Notes: generated by a model from the sequence alone, not told the origin. 61,814 bases of DNA from JASEGV01 sp947085285 (GCA_947085285.1 CAMTVZ010000165.1:1-61814), one strand, 5' to 3'. Positions 8,476 to 18,320 are shown, counted from the stretch's first letter. Numbers and translations are program-made.

Positions 8476-9582
8476 TTAGATTGTATTTAAAAAGTTTTTA
8501 ACTTCGCTGGCAATGTAAGCTTGCATTTCAAAAGTTAGTTCGGTATGCATCGGAAGTGATATTACCTCGCTGCTCATCTGTTCGGTAACTGGTAATTTTA
8601 TTTCAGGCGATACATATTTAATGTATGCTTGCTGTTTGTGAAGAGGAACAGGATAATATATTGCGTGAGGGATACCTTTCGATTTTAAATATTCTGCTAA
8701 CTTGTCGCGCTGTGGTACGCGTAATGTATATTGATGAAAGATATGTTTAGTATAGTCTTTTACTTTAGGTGTAATCGCAGGTGTGTTCTCGAATAGTTTG
8801 TTATATATTTCGGCTGCTTTACGGCGAATGTCGTTCCATTCGTCCAAATATTTTAACTTAACATTCAATATCGCAGCTTGAATTGAATCGAGACGGCTGT
8901 TCACTCCGAGTATCTCATGATAATATCTTACTTTAGAACCATGTACTATAATCATTCTTAATTTTTCTGCAAGCTGGTCGTTGTTGGTTACAACCATACC
9001 GGCATCGCCGTATGCACCAAGATTTTTACTTGGGAAAAAACTAATACAACCGATGTCGCCTATCGTGCCCACCTTTTTACCCTTATACTCGGTCCCCATT
9101 GCTTGTGCAGTATCTTCGATAATGAATAGTTTGTGTTTTTTTGCTATCTCCATTATAGGATCCATATTTGCTGCATGACCGTAAAGGTGAACAGGGATAA
9201 TAGCTTTAGTGTTTTTTGTAATGGCAGATTCAATTTTTGTAGTGTCGATATTGAACGTGTCTGATTCGATATCAACATAAACCGGTTTTGCACCGAGTAG
9301 AGCAATAGTTTCGACAGTTGCAACGAATGTAAAGGGAGTTGTGATTACTTCGTCGCCAGGGCCGATATCGAGAGCCATAAGTGCAACCTGTAATGCGTCA
9401 GTACCTGATGCACAACCGATTGCATGCTTCGCTCCTAAATAGTTTGCTGTATTGGATTCAAAATCTGAAACTGTTTTGCCAAGTATAAAGTGGCCAGTAT
9501 CGAGTACAGATTGGATTGCCGCATCGATTTCGGGCTTGATCTTTTTATATTGATTAACTAAGTCAACAAGTTGTAAGTTCAT
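8476..9582 (-). CDS. DegT/DnrJ/EryC1/StrS sugar aminotransferase
   Basis: PLP-dependent aminotransferase, 368 residues, acting on nucleotide-linked keto-sugars. Visible signatures: DLVNQYKKIKPEI at the N-terminus, GCASGTDALQVAL for cofactor phosphate binding, IIEDTAQAMG, and FFPSKNLGAYGDAG with the Schiff-base lysine. The C-terminal end (YYPVPLHKQQAY, SLPMHTELT) is canonical. Together with the dTDP-glucose dehydratase at 21.3-22.3 kb it could make an amino sugar for the surface polysaccharide; no matching 3-keto isomerase is visible, so the exact sugar cannot be named. Confidence 0.95.
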   Translation of the reverse strand: MNLQLVDLVNQYKKIKPEIDAAIQSVLDTGHFILGKTVSDFESNTANYLGAKHAIGCASGTDALQVALMALDIGPGDEVITTPFTFVATVETIALLGAKPVYVDIESDTFNIDTTKIESAITKNTKAIIPVHLYGHAANMDPIMEIAKKHKLFIIEDTAQAMGTEYKGKKVGTIGDIGCISFFPSKNLGAYGDAGMVVTNNDQLAEKLRMIIVHGSKVRYYHEILGVNSRLDSIQAAILNVKLKYLDEWNDIRRKAAEIYNKLFENTPAITPKVKDYTKHIFHQYTLRVPQRDKLAEYLKSKGIPHAIYYPVPLHKQQAYIKYVSPEIKLPVTEQMSSEVISLPMHTELTFEMQAYIASEVKNFLNTI

Positions 9583-9615
9583 ATGGTAGATATTTTGTTA
9601 TTTGATGTATAATTA

Positions 9616-9650
9616 GAGTTTCGAAATTCGAATTTAGAAATTTATGAATT
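9616..9650. repeat. Short degenerate 7-bp repeat array (5 units) in the spacer after the sugar transferase
   Basis: Read on the plus strand, the spacer between the aminotransferase and the polyprenyl sugar transferase falls into consecutive heptamers: gagtttc, gaaattc, gaattta, gaaattt, atgaatt. The units share a GAAWTTN-like form. It resembles the clearer arrays at 32333-32402 and 34268-34460. Alone it would be weak evidence; with the others it looks like one repeat class. Confidence 0.5.
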
Positions 9651-11052
9651 AGTGTCCTTTGCCCAAAAACATAACTGCTATAGTATGGAAGATAATTTTA
9701 AAGTCCATTCTTAACGACATATTCTCGATGTAGAAGAGATCGTATTGAACTTTCTTTTTAACATCCTCAATACTCTCATCGTACTTGTGTTTTACTTGTG
9801 CCCATCCTGTAATACCGGGTCTGATTTTTAATCGACGCTTATAAAGTGGTATTTCCTTTGCAAGTAGCTCTACAAAAAAGGGCCTTTCAGGTCGAGGACC
9901 AATTAAACTCATATCGCCATTTAATACATTTATGAATTGTGGAATTTCGTCTAATCTTAATTTGCGTAAAATTTTTCCAACACGAGTTATCCTTGCATCA
10001 TCCTTGTTAGCCCATACAGGTCCCGATTTATGTTCAGCATCTTCTACCATCGAACGGAATTTAATTATCTTGAACAATTTTTCATCTTTTCCAACACGTT
10101 CTTGTGTATAGAATATCGGTCCTTTCGAATCGAGTTTAATTGCAATAGCCAATAGAATCCAAAGTGGCAAACCAAGGAAAAGTATTAAAAACGAAACACT
10201 GATATCTATTAGTCGCTTAACAGCCTGTTCCCACGGCTGCATTAACTCTGTATTAATTTCAATTAGAGGGAAGCCGTAAATTTGGTTTGTACGGGCCTGT
10301 CCACTTATGATATCGTATAAATCGGGTATTATCTTAATTCTAACATCGTTACCATTGCAAGCAGCAATTACCTTCAACAATTTATCGTGCTCAGTTGAAT
10401 CGAGTGCTATTAAAACATCTTTTACTTTATATTGTTCGTTGAGATTTGAAAGGTCGTTTGCTGAACCTAAAACAGGTACCCCTTTATGATTTGCATTCAC
10501 AATTTCCTCTTCGGTCGAAACAAAACCAATGATACGATGCCCTAATGCTGGGTATTGTTGTATCTTGTCGAACAATTCAATTGCTTTATTATTCCATCCT
10601 ACAATAACAGTGTTGTTCAATCCGATGCCGCGTAGCATCAGACCTCGTTGGAAAGTATGATAGATTAATCTGCCAGTTGACGTAAAACCTAAAAGCAAAG
10701 CCCAATAAATTAAAATAAGAAAACGTGAGTGGATTGGGGATCCAACTTTTTGGTCGTCAATGAATATGATGAAGAAGAGGAATAATGTTCCAAAAACAGA
10801 AGCTTTAGCGAGAGCAATAAATTCATCGAGCCGGGATTGAGCACGCCAAGGGCGGTACAACCCAAAGAAAAAGAAAACGATAAGCCAGTAAATCCAGATG
10901 ATAAGCATCGGAAGCACGAGGTCGGGTTCAACGGCATACGATACCCAGCCACTGCGAATTCTAAACCAGTAATAAACATACCACGCTAAATTAATAGCTA
11001 CAAAGTCGATAAGTAATAAATTGTATTTTTCTTTTGAAAATCTACCTTGCAT
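9649..11052 (-). CDS. Undecaprenyl-phosphate glycosylphosphotransferase (initiating enzyme)
   Basis: 467-residue WbaP/WcaJ-type enzyme that starts repeat-unit synthesis by transferring a sugar phosphate from a nucleotide sugar to undecaprenyl phosphate in the inner membrane. Four to five membrane segments fill about residues 10-130, a CoA-binding-like Rossmann region follows (NTVIVGWNNKAIEL), and the C-terminal catalytic domain is complete: KFRSMVEDAE, RLDEIPQFINVL, GDMSLIGPRPER and PGITGWAQVKHKYDE. It is the intact counterpart of the gutted domain in the fusion gene at 5774-7735. ATG at 11052. Confidence 0.95.
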   Translation of the reverse strand: MQGRFSKEKYNLLLIDFVAINLAWYVYYWFRIRSGWVSYAVEPDLVLPMLIIWIYWLIVFFFFGLYRPWRAQSRLDEFIALAKASVFGTLFLFFIIFIDDQKVGSPIHSRFLILIYWALLLGFTSTGRLIYHTFQRGLMLRGIGLNNTVIVGWNNKAIELFDKIQQYPALGHRIIGFVSTEEEIVNANHKGVPVLGSANDLSNLNEQYKVKDVLIALDSTEHDKLLKVIAACNGNDVRIKIIPDLYDIISGQARTNQIYGFPLIEINTELMQPWEQAVKRLIDISVSFLILFLGLPLWILLAIAIKLDSKGPIFYTQERVGKDEKLFKIIKFRSMVEDAEHKSGPVWANKDDARITRVGKILRKLRLDEIPQFINVLNGDMSLIGPRPERPFFVELLAKEIPLYKRRLKIRPGITGWAQVKHKYDESIEDVKKKVQYDLFYIENMSLRMDFKIIFHTIAVMFLGKGH

Positions 11053-11085
11053 AATTAGTATTAAGATAAAAGATTATGGTAAAGA

Positions 11086-12276
11086 TTACAAATGTTTACC
11101 AAGGTTTTCATAGTAATAAGATTCGAGCTGTTCAGCGATTATTTTCCAATCATATAACGAACGCACAATATTTTTAGCATTTTCGGAGAGACGTTTTTGC
11201 ATATCAGGATCTTTCAAAACTTTAACTACCGCATTTGCAAAATCTTCGGGGGTATCTGCTATGAGGATATCTCTTCCAGTTTCTACAGGTAATCCCTCAA
11301 CTCCTATGAAGGACGTAACAACAGGGACTCCAAGTGCCATTGGTTCTAATATTTTATTGAGAGTGCCAGCTCCGAACCGGATTGGTGCAATAACGACACT
11401 ACTCTTCAAATAATAATCTTTTATATCATGAACAAACCCTGTAATAATGATATCGTGTTGTGCAAGTTTCAGGATACTCGGCGGTGGGTCTTTCCCTACG
11501 ATATATAATTTTGCATCTTGTATCTGTTTTTTAATCAAAGGGAAAATTTCCTTAACAAAATAATGTACACCATCGGAATTTGGGAAATATGACATGTTAC
11601 CTGTGAAAATAATCCTGTTAGGTTCGCGTTCAACGTTTTGAGTATTTGTAAAATAATCTAAATCGATTCCGTTGTACAATAAGTCGATTTTTGCCTTGGG
11701 TGCGTTTTTTAATAAGAACTCCTTATCAACAGCCGAACAAACAAGGCATCTATTAAAATACTCTAAGATCTTTTCATACTTGCTAAGTCGTGTAAGCTCC
11801 GTCTTCAACAATAATTTATAGATGATATTTTTGTTTGTATTGAGAAAACGTTCAAGATAGAGGGAACCCGCATCAGTCAAATCTAAGATACGTGGGATTC
11901 TAAAATCTTTCATATATTGAGCCATTCTGATGAGATGGACATGCACGATGTCGAATTGTTTCGATTCAAATTCATTCTCAATTTGGCGCTTGAAGGTTTT
12001 AGATTTGTAATATGCCACCTGAAACGGTTTATTGGCTGGTATATTACAGATACAATTTAAAATCGATTTCCAGACAGGCAGGTAAATAGTTTTTACTTCT
12101 GAACAATATTCTTTGAGCATCGTAACATATTGCAACTCATCTTTAGAAGAAATAAACGACAACAATGTAATTTCATGTCCTCGCTTTGATAATTGTTTGA
12201 TGAGATTGAAAATTTTCAGCTTATCGCCGCGATAAGGGGGATAAGGTAGCCGAGATGTGAGTAGTAGTATGCGCAT
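11086..12276 (-). CDS. Glycosyltransferase family 4, exosortase/PEP-CTERM-associated type
   Basis: GT-B fold retaining glycosyltransferase of about 396 residues. The start RILLLTSRLPYPPYRGDKL and the following KIFNLIKQLSKRGHE resemble the 'sugar transferase' group often found with exopolysaccharide/EpsH loci, and the second domain has FTGNMSYFPNSDGVHYFV and the donor-binding APIRFGAGTLNKILEPMA (ending in the E-x7-E-like block). ATG at 12276 is preferred: it begins right at the conserved core and avoids an overlap with the methyltransferase stop at 12284. Donor and acceptor are unknown. No exosortase gene is visible in the window. Confidence 0.9.
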   Translation of the reverse strand: MRILLLTSRLPYPPYRGDKLKIFNLIKQLSKRGHEITLLSFISSKDELQYVTMLKEYCSEVKTIYLPVWKSILNCICNIPANKPFQVAYYKSKTFKRQIENEFESKQFDIVHVHLIRMAQYMKDFRIPRILDLTDAGSLYLERFLNTNKNIIYKLLLKTELTRLSKYEKILEYFNRCLVCSAVDKEFLLKNAPKAKIDLLYNGIDLDYFTNTQNVEREPNRIIFTGNMSYFPNSDGVHYFVKEIFPLIKKQIQDAKLYIVGKDPPPSILKLAQHDIIITGFVHDIKDYYLKSSVVIAPIRFGAGTLNKILEPMALGVPVVTSFIGVEGLPVETGRDILIADTPEDFANAVVKVLKDPDMQKRLSENAKNIVRSLYDWKIIAEQLESYYYENLGKHL

Positions 12277-12283
12277 TGTTTTA

Positions 12284-12970
12284 TTAATTAGTAGTAACTC
12301 GTTTAGCAATAACTACATTTGCAAAACCTAATAAATCCCAAAATGCTGTACCGCTAATAAAACCATATTTCCAAATATCATAGATAATGTAGATTGGAAG
12401 AAATAATATTCTTTTAAATGAACGGCGGGTTTTAGCAAGTAATATTTCGCAGTTATTGTTTTTTAGTGTATTTATCATCTCGCTCATTGGATAAATTCTT
12501 TTATGGGTTTGGTCGTCCCAAAAATTTAAAGTTCCTTTCATACTGGGCAAACTCAAGCTTATTTGACTTGGAGTTTCAATATATAAAATACCTCCATTTT
12601 TCAATTTTTTATGTAATTGTGATAATATCTCTAATCCCGATGAGAGATGTTCGATAATATGTGAGAAAATTATACAATCGTAGTAATCATCATGAATTTC
12701 ATCCAACGAGCTACTGTTTAAATCAATTTTATAAAATCTGTCAATGCAGGCAAAATCAGAGTCTTGATAATTATATGTTTGATTAATATCTAAACCATGA
12801 TATTCACAATTCCCGATATACTTTTTTGTTAACGATGGTGAATGATTGCCACATCCGATATCAAGAATTCTAAGGTGTCCAGAATTAAGATATTTTAGTA
12901 AGTAATCAAATCGAACTGGTCTTCGCAGATAACTAATAAAAAGATTGAATATATTAGAAAATTTATTCAT
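12284..12970 (-). CDS. Class I SAM-dependent methyltransferase
   Basis: 228 residues with motif I LRILDIGCGNHSPS, the acidic ribose-binding residue in HGLDI, and the post-II region CIIFSHIIEHLSSGLEILSQ seen in UbiE/Methyltransf_11-like enzymes. It probably methylates a sugar or lipid-linked glycan given its place among glycosyltransferases, but the substrate cannot be told from sequence. The start ATG overlaps the TGA of the upstream glycosyltransferase (ATGA), indicating translational coupling. Confidence 0.88.
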   Translation of the reverse strand: MNKFSNIFNLFISYLRRPVRFDYLLKYLNSGHLRILDIGCGNHSPSLTKKYIGNCEYHGLDINQTYNYQDSDFACIDRFYKIDLNSSSLDEIHDDYYDCIIFSHIIEHLSSGLEILSQLHKKLKNGGILYIETPSQISLSLPSMKGTLNFWDDQTHKRIYPMSEMINTLKNNNCEILLAKTRRSFKRILFLPIYIIYDIWKYGFISGTAFWDLLGFANVVIAKRVTTN

Positions 12971-14037
12971 CGGTTTAAGATAGAACGATATAGATTAATA
13001 TGGTTACGAACAACTTCGGTATAGGAATAGATAGAAGTGCCGCCATAGTTTAGGTTACTACGTAGGTTTGAATTATTATCGATATACGATAATAATTCGA
13101 TTAAATTTTCTTTATTATTTAGATCAAATAAAAAAAGTTGGTTGTTATGTCGCTTATGAAATTCAAGGTTCGTAGGTATATTAGATGCAATTATTGGTGT
13201 ATTGGTTACTATTGCTTCTGCAACAGGAATCCCAAAGCCTTCATACAGTGATGGCATCACGAGTGCTTTGCAGGTTTTGTATAGTTGGATGAGGTTTTCG
13301 TTCTGAATGTATCTTAGCCACACAATATTGGGATGTTTTATAAGGTGTTCAATTTCGTTAAAACCAAATCCTGCCTTACCGACTAAAATAAGCTTAGTAT
13401 TTTTAGATATTGCTGAAGATTTATATGCATTGATGAATGTGTTGAGTAAAAATGATATGTTTTTTCTTTGTTCTAGGGTCCCTACGAACAGGAAAAAACT
13501 ATCGTTGATATAGGGTTGATTCAATTCAAATATGTTCTCATTTTTAATTTGATTGAAATATAATTCGTTTACACCATTGAATATTACATTTACTTTTTGT
13601 TCTTGTATATTCTTAAATTTATCCAAAATTTCGGCTTTAATACTTTCGGAGGGAGTTACAATGGCTTCAACTCGTTCCAACGATTTGATTATTGCCCTTC
13701 TTATATATGGCAAATAATATTCAGGAAATAATTGCGGATATTTAAAAACACTTAAATCGTGTATTGTGGTAACCTGAATTATTTTTCGGTGTGGTTTGGG
13801 TGTATAATAATTTTGATAGTGAATTATATCATATTTTTTATTAAATATCGTTTCTAAATTTACATTAATGATATATAATTGTCGTCTAATTATACGAGGG
13901 AGGTACTTCAAGTAATTGTAATTGCTTAAATCACAATCAGTAATTTTATTAAGGTGTTTCCATAGGTTATAACTTACATTACCTATTCCTGTAAGATTAC
14001 CTAATGTGCTTAAACCTTCGTTAATTAAAATTTTCAT
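12967..14037 (-). CDS. Glycosyltransferase family 4
   Basis: GT4 enzyme of about 356 residues. N-terminal domain begins MKILINEGLSTLGN; HDLSVFKYPQLFP is a loop typical of mannosyltransferase-like GT4 proteins; the C-terminal Rossmann domain has FLFVGTLEQRKN and MPSLYEGFGIPVAEAIVTN, the donor-binding ExFGxPxxE motif. ATG at 14037 is chosen over the TTG at 14052. It is similar in plan to its upstream neighbour (EGFGIPVAEA versus EGYGMVLLEA), so the two may be an old tandem duplication that adds successive sugars. Confidence 0.92.
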   Translation of the reverse strand: MKILINEGLSTLGNLTGIGNVSYNLWKHLNKITDCDLSNYNYLKYLPRIIRRQLYIINVNLETIFNKKYDIIHYQNYYTPKPHRKIIQVTTIHDLSVFKYPQLFPEYYLPYIRRAIIKSLERVEAIVTPSESIKAEILDKFKNIQEQKVNVIFNGVNELYFNQIKNENIFELNQPYINDSFFLFVGTLEQRKNISFLLNTFINAYKSSAISKNTKLILVGKAGFGFNEIEHLIKHPNIVWLRYIQNENLIQLYKTCKALVMPSLYEGFGIPVAEAIVTNTPIIASNIPTNLEFHKRHNNQLFLFDLNNKENLIELLSYIDNNSNLRSNLNYGGTSIYSYTEVVRNHINLYRSILNR

Positions 14038-14041
14038 TTGT

Positions 14042-15130
14042 TTAAAAACCAATAATTTTCTTATATGCCTTAAAATGATTCCTCGCTACAACGTCGTAGG
14101 TGTAATTATCTAAATTCTTATAATCTAACCTATCTCGATATATCTGATGTTTCTTGTCGAATTCAACAATTAACTCGCTTAGTTGATTTGGTTTTTCGAG
14201 CTCGAAAATAAACATTTGATCGTTATGAGCTTTGTTCAATTCGATGCTAGCTGCAATATTGGATATAATAATTGGACAATTTTGACTCATTGCTTCAAGC
14301 AAAACCATTCCATACCCCTCGTACATTGAAGGGAAAATAAATGCTTTTGCATACTTATAGAGTGCTACCATAATATTGTCGGAGATATAACCAAGGGTAA
14401 TGATGTTCTTAGAAGAGATCAATTTGCTATTAATAGAAGAATATCCGTAGGCCGGTTTTCCGGTAAGTATTAATTTTGTGTCGGGCGATATTCCTTTTTT
14501 TTCAAGTGCATTTTTAAAAGAGTCGATTAGATAAATTAAATTTTTTCTGGTAGTTAAATCGCCTACGAATAAAAAGTAGTTATATGGTTTGATATTGATT
14601 GTTAATAATTCATTATCCTCAACATTTGCTTTGAAAAAAATATCTCGCAAGCCACCACCACATATAAATATTTTTCTTTCTTCGATATGTGGGAATAAAT
14701 TTAGTATCTCGTTTTTTACAAAATTCGACAAAGTAATGATTGCATCGGATCGTTCAATTGAGTTTTTAGTAGCTCTCCTATTATACGATCGCCAGATAGC
14801 TGTTATTGTTTCTGGACATCTGAACGGAATTAGGTCGTGAATAGTTACAACTTTCTTGGCTGAAAATTTTGTGAACGGTACGTAGTGTGTTAAAAAATGG
14901 AGGATATCATATTTTTGGTTCAAATATTCAAGATTTGTGATGAACTCGTAAGTTAATCTCTTTGCTATTGGGGGCATTCGGTGTAGATAACTATATGTCG
15001 AGATTTTACAATCAGTTATTTTTTTGAGACTTAAATAAAGATTATCTGCGTGCTGACCAATTCCGCTAAGCATCTTTGATTTTGAAGGTCCAGCATCTAG
15101 TAAAATATCTAATTTGGAATTATCTAGCAT
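14042..15130 (-). CDS. Glycosyltransferase family 4
   Basis: 362-residue GT4 enzyme. Signatures: GIGQHADNLYLSL (acceptor-side glycine loop), TIHDLIPFRCPET, YFLFVGDLTTRKNL opening the donor domain, and FPSMYEGYGMVLLEAMSQN for nucleotide-sugar binding. It overlaps the upstream polymerase-like gene by 11 bp and ends 4 bp from the next glycosyltransferase start, so the three are co-translated or nearly so. Donor sugar unknown. Confidence 0.92.
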   Translation of the reverse strand: MLDNSKLDILLDAGPSKSKMLSGIGQHADNLYLSLKKITDCKISTYSYLHRMPPIAKRLTYEFITNLEYLNQKYDILHFLTHYVPFTKFSAKKVVTIHDLIPFRCPETITAIWRSYNRRATKNSIERSDAIITLSNFVKNEILNLFPHIEERKIFICGGGLRDIFFKANVEDNELLTINIKPYNYFLFVGDLTTRKNLIYLIDSFKNALEKKGISPDTKLILTGKPAYGYSSINSKLISSKNIITLGYISDNIMVALYKYAKAFIFPSMYEGYGMVLLEAMSQNCPIIISNIAASIELNKAHNDQMFIFELEKPNQLSELIVEFDKKHQIYRDRLDYKNLDNYTYDVVARNHFKAYKKIIGF

Positions 15131-16379
15131 GTTTAAGCTCGGGTTTGATGCATATTAGATGAATTATTGATAAAGTAACGACATTATACACAAAGTGGAG
15201 TAAAGTAAACGCATTAAAGAAAAAGCTCATAAACACAGAGAAAGCAACTATCGCATAAATAGCAAGCCAAGCGAAATTTTTTTGTTCCAACATTTTATAA
15301 TATATATAACCCACGAATAGTCCAAACAAAAAAGGGAATAGCGCTAAACCGATTATGCCAAAATCAAAATAATAATACCAGTGAAAAGGATAGGTATTGT
15401 AACCGCTGATTAGTAATTCCATTTCATCGATGTTAAAGTATTTTAACAAATTCTTTTTTAATCCTGTAATTGCTAACAAAGGATTAAAGGTAAAATATCC
15501 ATAGGTATGGTAATATAATTTATCAACACCACGAGCAAAATTTTCAAGATTCATCGCAATGTACATATACGGTTCTGTTAGAACTGAATATTCTTCCGAA
15601 AATTTCATTTTAGATGTTAAGTAAACATATTTTTCAACATGCTTTAAAAATCTCAAGTTCATAATCGTATAAATTACGATAGCGAAGAATGATGCCCCTC
15701 CGATAATATAACGGAGTTTTATTTTTTTACCTGCATAGTAAAAAACAAGAACAATCATAAAAGCACCCATTACTAAATCCATCCTCTGTAATAACAGGGT
15801 ATATGAAATAATGGTAGCTATAAAAATCGAAAGTAATAAAAATTTTCTTTTACGAGTTTTGTATTTACTATAAATAAAATATTCAATTATCATTAATAGT
15901 ATCACGGGTGCTGAATGGACTAGTAAACCAAAACCAAATACAGTCATCTGAGTCCGGGATTCTCCGGGAAAAAAATGCAAAGCCGGAATAAACCCTTTAA
16001 TCAGAAAAGTTCCCATATAGCCTATCGTGTATATGAAAAATAATAGTATAGTTAGATAATAAAATAAATTTTCATTCATTCCTTTTGAATGAATAATTTC
16101 TCGAAATTCACTTCGGTTAGGGATAGGTTTATTGATATTCAATATGTAAATAAAAAATATTCCAGCCAAGAAAAACAACAGTCCCAACATTAACGTAATC
16201 CAGCTATACAAACTCCACTGGTGTTGGAAATGACTCAATTTGAGTTCTGCTAAACCGATGGCTAAAGACCATATCACAATAAATATTCTTGCTGGAGCAA
16301 AAAAGTCGGATGTTTTGCGTAACCCTGAAAAAAGGGTTAAGAAAAAAATTAAAAAACAAATAATCGAAATTATACTCAT
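15120..16379 (-). CDS. O-antigen/exopolysaccharide polymerase-like membrane protein
   Basis: About 419 residues, nearly all hydrophobic, with some ten membrane segments and one long periplasmic loop (region of residues 260-340, containing SGYNTYPFHWYYYFDFGI). This topology, its place between the flippase and the glycosyltransferases, and the GLALFPFLFGLFVGYIYYK block fit an oligosaccharide repeat-unit polymerase (Wzy/EpsG/WzyE-like). No single catalytic motif proves it. ATG at 16379 is preferred to the TTG at 16394, which would overlap the upstream small gene. Confidence 0.78.
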   Translation of the reverse strand: MSIISIICFLIFFLTLFSGLRKTSDFFAPARIFIVIWSLAIGLAELKLSHFQHQWSLYSWITLMLGLLFFLAGIFFIYILNINKPIPNRSEFREIIHSKGMNENLFYYLTILLFFIYTIGYMGTFLIKGFIPALHFFPGESRTQMTVFGFGLLVHSAPVILLMIIEYFIYSKYKTRKRKFLLLSIFIATIISYTLLLQRMDLVMGAFMIVLVFYYAGKKIKLRYIIGGASFFAIVIYTIMNLRFLKHVEKYVYLTSKMKFSEEYSVLTEPYMYIAMNLENFARGVDKLYYHTYGYFTFNPLLAITGLKKNLLKYFNIDEMELLISGYNTYPFHWYYYFDFGIIGLALFPFLFGLFVGYIYYKMLEQKNFAWLAIYAIVAFSVFMSFFFNAFTLLHFVYNVVTLSIIHLICIKPELKHAR

Positions 16380-16387
16380 AAACACAA

Positions 16388-16876
16388 CTAACAATCTATT
16401 AATTTAAAAATACTGTTATGGAGAAAGTGCCTCGCAACATATAATTTTATTTTATTGTTGTATAAATTTCGTAATGGTATTTCAAACGGTAAATAATCAT
16501 TGATCACAATTTTCTTCACATATGATGATATAGCTTTGGTAATTTTTGTGGTTGGTAAATTAAACGTAAAATCCCGACAAAACCTAACCACAGCCTTTTC
16601 TGACCGTTTCGGTGAGAGAAATATAATAGAATCGTTGAATATTATCTCAGCTCCTTTTCTGTTTCTAACGTCATCTATTAAAAGTCGATTAAATTGTATT
16701 TTTCCACATGTTTGTTTTAAAATATTTTTAATCATTGAAATTTTTTCCAGATTCGCTCAATATTTTAGTGTATGAATTATTTCCGCTTTATTTAAAAACA
16801 GTATGTTGTAATATTTTTCGGGAGTGTCATACATAGTTAAAAGAGTATCAGGAAAGTAGTTTGTACGTTTTATCAT
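16388..16876 (-). pseudogene. Unknown gene in the polysaccharide cluster, split by an in-frame TGA
   Basis: From an ATG that overlaps the flippase stop (ATGA, 16873-16876) one frame runs to TAA/TGA at 16388 over 163 codons, broken once by TGA at 16757-16759 (codon 40). The first part (39 residues) contains YFPDTLLTMYDTPEKYYN; the second contains KISMIKNILKQTCGK and runs to FKLIDC. The tight coupling at both ends suggests one ancestral 162-residue protein with a nonsense mutation (TGG to TGA would give Trp), but a second start at 16735 with GGAAA upstream could make it two small genes. I do not recognise the family. TGA is a normal stop elsewhere in the window. Confidence 0.5.
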
Positions 16877-18315
16877 TTATTAATAGCAACTCCGTTTTTT
16901 TCTAAAGAAAATATTAACATTCTTTCTTGTCTATTCAAGCCACCGATATAAACTGTTATTATATAAACTATTAAAAACAAAATAATGCCATAAATCCAAA
17001 ATATATTAACCAGATAATAAAGGCTAAGTCCTAAGACTAGAGTTATTAAAATTGGTATCAAATAACGTTTCTCAAAAGTCCAACGTACAAAATGTTGATA
17101 ATTAGATAAAAGATATCCCAATCCTACAAAGATATTCGAAATAATAGCAACTATAGCTGCACCGTATGCCCCATGTATAGGAATGATTATCAAACAAGCT
17201 ACTAATGTTACTAAAGTTCCAGCCGCAGTAATAAGCATTCTAAGGTTTTGACGATTTGATGTTGTTAACATTAATCCATATGTTTCAGAGATGAAACGTG
17301 TTAAAATAACAAAAGCGGCAATTTTCATAATAGGAATAGCGGCATCGAAATTATTTTTGCCGTATAAAAATGTAATAATCTGCTCTGCGTAAATATAAAA
17401 AACCAAAGATATTGGGAGAGAAATGATACAAAAAGTTTTATTTAAAATACGGCTAAGTTTCAACCAACGTTCTGAATTTGTTTCGTACAGACTCGATAAG
17501 GTTGGCATTGAGGTAAAAACTAAGATGTCGGATAAAATTAATACTAAACTAACAAGCTTGAAGGCTGAGTCGTATATTCCAACTGCATAATCGCCTTTAA
17601 GAAAAGCAAGGAACGGTATAATCAGTTGAAAAAAGAGATTACCAAATATTAAACTAAAGCCGAATGCTAAAATTTTTGACTTATCCTCGTGCCAACCTTT
17701 AATTGTAAACCTGAATGATTTTAGCCCTATTATATTTTGAGCCTTATATGCCGCAAAGGCTAAAGCCAAACCTCGTGTTGAGATAAAAATTAATGCTATG
17801 TATAGGATATTTAATTTCAGAATACCGGCAATGACTAATAAAACTAAGAAAAATGAATTAACAATAAATGTAATTTTGGTTTCGTGATGGAATTGTTCTA
17901 AACCCCTAAGCAATGCAAAAAAATAATTTGTAAGTGAGTTAAAAATTACACTGAAGCTGAAAATTAGTATTAATAATTTTGTGAGTGAGCTGGTGTCGAG
18001 TATTAGTGGTATCGTCCATATACAAACTAAAGCAAACGATGCGAAAATAAGTTTAAAAGAAAAAAAACGATTGACTATTTCTCCTGCCTTTTCTTTGTTT
18101 CGAGCTACTTCGATAGTCATTAAAGCGTCAAATCCAAAATCAGAAATTAAAACAAATATTGTTGAAAATACGAATGCGGTAGAAAAACTGCCAAATATGT
18201 CGGGACCATAGAAACGGGCAACACCGACAAACATTAGTGCGCTTGAGAGTATACGAATAGCAGCAGACAAAAATGAGAGTATAGAATTGCGCTTCAATGT
18301 TGCCGTTTGGTCCAT
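16873..18315 (-). CDS. Oligosaccharide flippase (Wzx/MOP superfamily), copy 2
   Basis: 480-residue integral membrane protein with about 14 hydrophobic segments and a Wzx-like N-terminus (VGVARFYGPDIFGSFSTAF; SDFGFDALMTIEVARN). It should move undecaprenyl-pyrophosphate-linked repeat units to the periplasmic face, for the polymerase at 15.1-16.4 kb. It starts 5 bp after the Wzz-like gene and its stop overlaps the start of the split gene. It shares the fold, but little evident sequence, with the flippase at 1.9-3.4 kb. Confidence 0.92.
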   Translation of the reverse strand: MDQTATLKRNSILSFLSAAIRILSSALMFVGVARFYGPDIFGSFSTAFVFSTIFVLISDFGFDALMTIEVARNKEKAGEIVNRFFSFKLIFASFALVCIWTIPLILDTSSLTKLLILIFSFSVIFNSLTNYFFALLRGLEQFHHETKITFIVNSFFLVLLVIAGILKLNILYIALIFISTRGLALAFAAYKAQNIIGLKSFRFTIKGWHEDKSKILAFGFSLIFGNLFFQLIIPFLAFLKGDYAVGIYDSAFKLVSLVLILSDILVFTSMPTLSSLYETNSERWLKLSRILNKTFCIISLPISLVFYIYAEQIITFLYGKNNFDAAIPIMKIAAFVILTRFISETYGLMLTTSNRQNLRMLITAAGTLVTLVACLIIIPIHGAYGAAIVAIISNIFVGLGYLLSNYQHFVRWTFEKRYLIPILITLVLGLSLYYLVNIFWIYGIILFLIVYIITVYIGGLNRQERMLIFSLEKNGVAINK

Positions 18316-18320
18316 TAGAA

